A DNA stretch of 64,000 nucleotides from Steroidobacter gossypii (GTDB lineage: Bacteria > Pseudomonadota > Gammaproteobacteria > Steroidobacterales > Steroidobacteraceae). Each line of letters starts with the position of its first letter. Within the stretch, counting starts at the first letter, position 1. The stretch covers positions 1-64,000 of the forward strand of contig NZ_JAEVLS010000004.1 in NCBI RefSeq assembly GCF_016801985.1. The letters are read 5' to 3'. The translations under genes were made by a program, and so were the position numbers. Shown here piece after piece: positions 46,601-55,600 of the stretch. The notes under the pieces were generated by a model. The model searched no databases, was not told the origin of the DNA, and saw only the letters and a list, made by a program, of their open reading frames with translations.

Positions 46601-49600
46601 CCATCACGAAGCTGGCACCCAGCTTGTGCGCGGCCAGCATGCCGCACACCATCCACGGACCGGGTTCGACGCAGATAGCGACCGTCTCTTCGCTGGCTAC
46701 GCCCAGCTTCATCAGATAGCGCGCGAGCTGGTTCGAACGTTCGTTCAACGCTCGGTAACTCCACTCACCGCCAGCAAAGGCGACGGCCGTTCGTTGTGGA
46801 TTCTCCCCGGCATGACGCTCCACACGTTGGAGTAACGTCTGGACGTTCTGCAGAGACGCGCCCTGCCCGCTCCACGTCATCACCTGCTCGCGCTGCGCCT
46901 TTGACAAATACTCGAACGCGCCGAGTCGCTGCGCCGCCTGCCGTGGCATCTGTCGCAACAGCTCGATCAGTTGCTCGCCTATCTGCTTGATGCGAGCGGC
47001 GGTAAAGGCATCAGCGTGATACTTGAACGCCAGCCGTAAGCACCGGCGAGGCACGACGATCAAGCTCAATGGATAGTGGTTGTACGAGGAGGACTCCTCG
47101 ATTCGTGCCACCTCGACACCCGCGTATCGATCCGCGTCCTCTCGAGGCTGGTTGTCGAACACGATGAGGGTGTTGAACAGCCCCTGCGCATCATTGCATC
47201 CACACACCCGCTGAATGTCCGCCAGCGGGAAGTAACTGTGCGGCTCACAGGCAATGCTGTTCGCATGCAGCGACTGCAACCAATCCGCCAGGGTCGCCTG
47301 CTTGGAAATCTCCGCCCGCACCGGAATCGTGTTCAAGAACACGCCGACCATGCGCTCGATATCGCTCAACTGCGGCGGACGCCCCGATATCGTCGCGCCG
47401 ATGGTCACCTCGTCCCGGCCGGTGTAAACGGACAACAGCAGCATCCACGCCGCCTGCAGCACTGTATTGAGGGTGACGGCCTGCTCGCGCGCCAACGCTT
47501 TCAGCTGCTCGGTCAGCGACACATCCAGCACCACAGAGTGCTGTTCGCTACGCCCGGTATTCGTCTGAATTCCATCGAGGCCTTCGAACGGTAGCGGCGT
47601 CACCGCCACGCCCGACAGATACTCTTTCCAGAATCGCTCGGACGCTGTGTTGTCTCGCTGAGCCAACCAGCGCACATAGTCGCGGTAGCGGCTACTCACC
47701 AGTGGCAACCCGGCCGGTACGCCGTCAACCTTGGCACGATAGAGCTGCATTACCTCCTGCCAGATCACGCCCGAGGACCAACCATCGGCCAGTACATGAT
47801 GATTGTCCCAGATGAAGCGGTGATGCTCAGCGCTCAAGCGCACCAGGCTCAGCCGCATCAACGGCGCCTTCGCATAGTCGTAGTCCTGGCATGACGTCGC
47901 ATGCAACAGCTGATCGAAGAGCCGTGACTGCTCGGCCTCCGACAGATCCGACCAGTCGTATGCCCGCCAGGGCAGCGGCGCGGTCAGCTTCACAATCTGC
48001 AGTGGCCTGTCACTGCCGAGGCCCCAGAACTGCGTACGAAACACATCGTGCCGGTGCATGACTTCACGCCACGCCCACTGCAAGGCTTCTGCATCCAGAG
48101 TCCCCCGCAGCTCCACCGCATGCTGGATCACATACACGCCCGAGTTCGGGGCGATCAAAGACCGAGACAGCATGCCTTGCTGCATCTTCGTCAGCGGATA
48201 GATGTCGACGAGGTCCGCCTTGCTCTCACCCGCCGACAGCACCGATGCGACCAGCGTATCCAACTGTGCTTGTTCGAGCCCCGCCATCGGAAAGTCCGAA
48301 GGCGTGAAGCCACCGTGTGTCGGGTCCGCACAGTGCGCCACCATCATTTCAATGTAGTGCGCGTACCGCGCTACGAAGCGCTCGATCGTCGACGTGTCGT
48401 AACGCCTGCCCTCATATCGGCAGTCGAGCAGCAGCTTCTGATCGCTGATCGAAACATGAAGTTCCAAGGCATACGCCTGCGTCGGTCCGGCAAAGCTTCC
48501 CAGTTGCTGACCACGTGCGAATACACCTCGGGCAGACAGCTGCTGATCGAGCTGTCCGAGATACGTGAAGAAAATCGCGGGCGCCTGAACGGGCGTGAGT
48601 TGTTCACGCACCTGAGCATCAGGATGCAAGTAGCGAAGCACACTGTAACCAGTGCCTTTATGCGGCACCGACCGCAATTGCTCCTTGACCTGCTTGATCA
48701 CACTCGCAACGCCCCCATTCCCGACGGATTCCAGCACCACGGGATGCAACGAGGCGAACCAGCCGACCGTGCGCGATACATCCAGATCATCCTGCTCTTC
48801 GCGTCCGTGCCACTCCATGTCGACGACGAAGCGTTCGCCTCGCGTCCACTCATGCAACGCCAGCCACAGCGACGCTGCCAACAGATCTCGCACTTCGGTG
48901 TTGTACGCAGCGTTAGTCTGTTGTAACAAGCGGCGCGTTAACGACGTGGGCAGATGCTTCCAAACCGAACCCGTTGCTGGGACGTTCCCGCTCTCTTCAA
49001 GATCCGCCGGCGGCACGGTGCCGATCGCTTGCGCGACCTCGGCCCAGTGATCGATCTGTGGTTCCAGTGCTGCCAGTCTCTTGCTTGCCAGATAGTCCAC
49101 CCAATCTCTATATGAGTGCGTCTTCAGCGGCAGCGTGAGTGAATCGCCTTGCTGGATCTGCTGGTATGCGCCGATCAGATCGTCCTGCAGGAAGCGCCAT
49201 GACACGCCGTCGATGATCAGCGGATGTGCGAGCAGCACCAAGCGCCCGCTCAGGCCGGGCCTTTCGAAGTACATCGCCTTGAAGAGGCCACTCTTCAGGT
49301 CCGGCCACCGATGCGCGGCAAGCACCTGGTGCAGCTTCGCCTGCAACTGCTCATCCGCGACGGCTGTCATTTCTTGATAGTCGATGATGGATCCGACATC
49401 GATCTGGTCGACTGGGGCGAAATGCTGCACCCAGGAGCCTCCCGACGTTGCATCACCGACGGAGTCGGCTCCTGAAGCGGTGGAAATGAATCTTAGCCTC
49501 AACGCATCATGATGCGTGACTAGCGCCCGCACCGCCGATTCGAGGTGCTCACGGTTCAATACGCCATTGACTTGAAGCACACGCGTGCGGTGGTGATGGC

Positions 49601-52600
49601 AAGCGTCCTGTTCGTAACGCTCCATGAACCACCGCTGTCGGGGCGCCAGCGGCATCTCGCCTTCGACTGCAGCCTGGCTGATCTGCGTCGTGTCTTCGTG
49701 CTCACCGACTTGCGCCAATTGTGCGATGGTTGGGTACTCGAACAGCTGCGCCGGGCTCAACTTCACGCCGCGCTCGCGAGCACGCGCTACCAGCTGGATC
49801 ACGATGATCGAGTCGCCGCCCAGGCGGAAGAAATTGTCATGGATGCCGATGCGGTCGACCTTCAGTAACTGCTGCCACAGGGTCACCAGCAGCGACTCCG
49901 TCTGGGTGCGCGCAGCGGCCAGCTCAGGTCGCTGCGATTTCTCGATCTGGAGCGACAGCAACGCCTGGCGATCGACCTTGCCGTTCGCGAGCAGCGGATA
50001 CGATTGCAGTCGTATCCAGTGCGTCGGACGCATCACTTCAATGAGCGACGATTGTGTGTACGCTTCTAACTCTTCGGTCGGCAGTTCGGTGATGACATAG
50101 CCAAGCAATCGCTCCTGCGACCACAGGACTACGGCCTGGCGGATGCGCGGGTGCCTCGTCAGCACCTGTTCGATCTCACCGAGTTCGATGCGGTAGCCGC
50201 GACGTTTGATCTGGTGGTCGGCTCGGCCCAGGAACTCGATGCGGCCGTCGGCACGGTGACGCGCCAGGTCGCCTGTTTTGTATAGGCGAGCGCCGCTGCG
50301 CCACGGGTGTGGGAGGAAGCGCTCTGCCGTTTGACCGCCACGGCCGCGATAGCCATCGGCCAGGCCTTCGCCACCGAGATACAGTTCGCCAATGACGCCG
50401 GCGCCCACCAGGCGCATCTGCGCATCAAGCACGTACGCTTCGCGATATTTGAGGGGTCGGCCAATCGATACGCGTTTGTACGCGAGGTCTGCTCTCGTCA
50501 CCTCGCCACACAAGGCGCCGACGGTGGTCTCGCTCGGGCCGTAGTGGTTGAGGATGCGCAGTTGCGGGCTCAGCGCCCAGACTTCTTCCACCAGCGACTT
50601 CGGGAACTCTTCGCCGCCGCACAACAGATAGCGTTGTGGCAGCAGGCGCGCGGCATTCGCTACCGTCAGCAACGCTGCTAAGTGGCCGGGCACGATCTTC
50701 AACACGTCCACCGGACGATCTTCCAGCGCGCGCGCCAGTGCCTGCGCGTCCAGGCTGCTCGCGGCCGGCATCAAACGAATGGTTCCACCCGTCCACAAGC
50801 CACCGAACATCGTGGTGTAACCTAGATCTGCTGACATGGCTGCGAGTGACAGCCACTCCAGCGGCTCATCGTCCACCGACAGCTCAGCTAGCAAGCCGCC
50901 CACGTAGTGACTCAAAGCGCGGTGACTAATGACCACCCCTTTCGGGCGGCCAGTCGAACCCGACGTGTACACCTGATACGCCGCTGCGCCCGGCACCATC
51001 GGACGGCCAATGTTCCCTGCATCCTCTTCGGCGATCTCGTCCGCATCTCGGTCCACAGAGACGATCTGCGACGATGTCCCAGCCTCGGCGTTCTTGTACG
51101 CGTCTCGGTCCACTGAAACTAGCTGCGTCGATGCCGCTGCCTCGGTGAACTCGTGCGCGTCCCGGTCCACTAGCTGCGCCGAGGCCGCTGCGTCCGAAAC
51201 CTTGCTTAGATGCAATTGCTCGGTGATGACCGCTCGTGCGTTGCTGTCTGCAAGCACCTCGCAGAGTCGGCCGATCGGCCAAGTGGCATCGACCATCACG
51301 AAGCTGGCACCCAGCTTGTGCGCGGCCAGCATGCCGCACACCATCCACGGACCGGGTTCGACGCAGATAGCGACCGTCTCTTCGCTGGCTACGCCCAGCT
51401 TCATCAGATAGCGCGCGAGCTGGTTCGCACGACGATTCAATTCACCGTAGCTCCACTGCCCTCCGGCGAACACGACAGCGGCACGTTCCGAATCGCGTTT
51501 CGCGTGTTCTTCCACGCGCTCCAACAACGTCTCCACGCGCTGCAAGCTCTCGCCTTGGCCACTCCATGCCATCACCTGCTCGCGCTGGGCGACGGACAGA
51601 TACTCCAGTGCGGCCAACTGCCGATTCGCCTGCCACGGCATCTGTCGCAACAGCTCGACCAGTTGCTCGCCCATCTGCGCAATGCGAGTAGTCGTGAAGA
51701 AGTCAGCGTGATACTTGAATGCGAGCTGCAGCTGACGCTCTGGGACGACGATCAGGCTCAACGGATAGTGGTTGTAGGAAGAGGCCTCGTCGATCCTCGA
51801 AACCTTCAATCCCGCGTGCCGATCTGCGTCCTCTCGAGGCTGGTTGTCGAACACGATGAGGGTGTTGAACAGCCCCTGCGCATCATTGCATCCACACACC
51901 CGCTGAATGTCCGCCAGCGGGAAGTAACTGTGCGGCTCACAGGCAATGCTGTTCGCATGCAGCGACTGCAACCAATCCGCCAGGGTCGCCTGCTTGGAAA
52001 TCTCCGCCCGCACCGGAATCGTGTTCAAGAACACACCGACGATGCGCTCGATATCGTTCAACTGCGGCGGACGGCCCGATATCGTCGCGCCGATGGTCAC
52101 CTCGTCCCGGCCGGTGTAAACAGACAACAGCAGCATCCACGCCGCCTGCAGCACCGTGTTGAGGGTGACGGCCTGCTCGCGCGCCAACGCTTTCAGCTGC
52201 TCGGTCAGCGACGCATCCAGCACCACAGAGTGCTGTTCGCTACGCCCGGTATTCGTCTGAATTCCATCGAGGCCTTCGAACGGTAGCGGCGTCACCGCCA
52301 CGCCCGACAGATACTCTTTCCAGAATCGCTCGGACGCTGTGTTGTCTCGCTGAGCCAACCAGCGCACATAGTCGCGGTAGCGGCTACTCACCAATGGCAA
52401 CCCGGCCGGTACGCCGTCAACCTTGGCACGATAGAGCTGCATCACCTCCTGCCAGATCACGCCCGAGGACCAACCATCGGCCAGTACATGATGATTGTCC
52501 CAAATGAAGCGGTGATGCTCGGCGCTCAAGCGCACCAGGCTCAGCCGCATCAACGGCGCCTTCGCATAGTCGTAGTCCTGACATGACGTCGCATGCAACA

Positions 52601-55600
52601 GCTGATCGAAGCGCTGTGACTGCTCGGCTTCCGACAGATCCGACCAGTCGTATGCCCTCCAGGGCAGCGGCGCGGTCAGCTTCACAATCTGCAGTGGCCT
52701 GTCACTGCCGAGGCCCCAGAACTGCGTACGAAACACATCGTGCCGGTGCATGACTTCACGCCACGCCCACTGCAAGGCTTCTGCATCCAGAGGTCCCCGC
52801 AGCTCAACCGCATGCTGGATCACATACACGCCCGAGTTCGGGGCGATCAAAGACCGAGACAGCATGCCTTGCTGCATCTTCGTCAGCGGATAGATGTCGA
52901 CGAGGTCCGCCTTGCTCTCACCCGCCGACAGCACCGATGCGACCAGCGTATCCAACTGTGCTTGTTCGAGCCCCGCCATCGGAAAGTCCGAAGGCGTGAA
53001 GCCACCGTGTGCCGGGTCCGCACAGTGCGCCACCATCATTTCAATGTAGTGCGCGTACCGCGCTACGAAGCGCTCGATCGTCGATGCCTCGTATTTCCTG
53101 CCGTCATAACGGCATTCCAGCAGCAGTTGCTGATCGCTAAGCGCCGTGTGGATCTCGATGGAATGGATGGACCTCTGCCGTCGATTCAGCGCCCCGCCGA
53201 TCAACTCTCCAGGGGATAACGGCTGCGTCTGTTGCAGCTGCTGGTCGAGCTGTCCGAGGTGGGTGAAGAAGATCGCGGGCGGGTCGAGCGGCGAGAGCCG
53301 CTCGCGTACCTGCGCGTCGGGATGCAAGTAACGAAGTACGCCATAACCGCTGCCGTTATCCGGCACGGCCCGCAGTTGCTCCTTCACCTGCTTGATCACA
53401 TCCGCAACGCCCGCATTCGCCGCGCATTCGAGTGCCACGGGATGCAACGACGCGAACCAACCTACGGTGCGCGATACATCCAGTTCGCGCTGCTCTTCGC
53501 GGCCGTGCCACTCCATCTCGACGACGAAACGCTCACCTCGCGTCCAGTCGAAGAGCGCCAGCCACAGCGACGCCGCCAACAGGTCGGTGACTTCGGTGTT
53601 GTAGGCCGCGTTCGACTCTTGCAACAAGCGACGCGTGACCGCCGGCGGCAGGTGCACTCGCAACGTATCCAGCGCTGCTGGGCCTCGAACACCTTCATGA
53701 TCCGCGGGCGGCACCGCGCCGCGCATCTGCGCGACCTCAGCCCAGTAGTCGATCTGCGACTCGAACTCCGTCAACCGCTGCTGCTGCAGGTGTCTAAGCC
53801 ACTCTTTATAAGAGTGTGTCTTCAGCGGCAGTTCGAGCGACGCACCTTGCTGGAGCTGTCGATATCCGCCGATCAGGTCGTCCTGCAGGAAACGCCACGA
53901 CACTCCATCGATGATCAGCGGATGCGCCAACAGCACGAGCCGTCCACCAGCGCCCGGGCGTTCAAGATAGATCACCTTGAACAGGCTGCTCTGCAGATCC
54001 GGCCATCGGTGCTCGCCGATCACCCGATGCAGCTCGGCCTGCAGCTGTGCGCCCGTATCCGCATCGAGCGAATCATAGTTCACGATGGATCGCACATCGA
54101 TCTGATCGACCGGCGCGAAATACTGCATCCACTGTTGACCGGGAACAAACCGCAGTCTCAACGAATCATGATGCGCCACCAGCGCTCGGACTGCCGATTC
54201 CAAATGGTGGCGGTCCAAAACACGGTGCACCTCCAACACCCGGATGCGATGGTAGTCACACGCATCGCTGCCGTAGCACTCCACGAATCGCAGCTGCCGG
54301 GGCGCGAGCCCCATCTCGCCTTCTACAGCGGCTTGGCTGATCTGCGTCGTATTCTCATGCTCGCCGACCTGCGCCAATTGGGCGACGGTTGGGTACTCGA
54401 ACACTTGCGCCGGGCTGAGTCTCAGGCCGTGCTCGCGAGCACGCGCCACGAGCTGGATGACGATGATCGAGTCGCCGCCCAGGCGGAAGAAGTTGTCGTG
54501 GATGCCGATGCGCTCGACCCTCAGCAACTGCTGCCAGAGTGAAACCAGTAGCGACTCCGTCTGGGTGCGCGCAGCAGCTATCTCAGCTCGTTGCGATTGT
54601 TCTGTCTCGATCGACAGCAGCGCCTGGCGATCCACCTTGCCGTTCGCAAGCGACGGAAACCCCTGTAGCCGGACCCAGTGCGTCGGCCGCATCACCTCGA
54701 TGAGCGACGATTCGGCGTACGCTTCCAACTCCTCGGACGACAGGTCGGCGATGACGTAGCCAAGCAGTCGCTGTTGCGACCACAGCACCACGGCCTGACG
54801 AATGTGCCCGTGCCTCATCAGCACCTGCTCGATCTCGCCCAGCTCGATGCGGTGACCGCGACGTTTGATCTGATGATCGCTTCGGCCCAGGAACTCGATG
54901 CGCCCATCCGAACGTTGACGTGCCAGGTCGCCCGTCTTGTAGAGACGAGCACCGTTGCGCCATGGATGCGGGATGAAGCGCTCTGCCGTGTGTCCGGCAC
55001 GGCCACGATAGCCGTCGGCCAAGCCTTCGCCACCGAGGTATAGCTCGCCGATAACGCCGACGCCGGCCAGGCGCAGTCGGGCATCGAGCACATACGCTTC
55101 TCGATAGTTCAGCGGTCGACCGATCGATATGCGTGCATATTGCAGATCAGCTCGAGAAACCTCGCCGCACAAGGCGCCGACGGTGGTCTCGCTCGGGCCG
55201 TAGTGGTTGAAGATGCGCAGTCGGGGGCTCAGTGCCCACACTTCTTCCACCAGAGACCTCGGCAATTCCTCGCCGCCACACACCAGATAACGTTGTGGCA
55301 GCAGGCGCGCCGCGTTCGACACAGTGAGCAACGCCGATAGATGGCCGGGGACGATCTTCAGCACATCCACCGGACGGTCTTCGAGCGAGCGCGCCAGCGC
55401 CTGCGCGTCCAGGCTGCTCGCGGCCGGCATCAGACGGATGCTCCCACCGCTCCACAAGGCACCGAAAAGCGTCGTGTAGCCCAAGTCCGCCGACATTGCC
55501 GCCAGCGACAGCCACTCGAGCGGCTCGTCGCCCACCGACAGTGCAGCCAGAAGTCCACATACGTAATGGCTCAACGCTCGGTGGCTGACGACAACGCCCT

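Noticed and set aside
51027-51191. CRISPR-like array
   Set aside because: The repeats are contiguous, coding and in frame, with no spacers; they are a minisatellite in an A domain.
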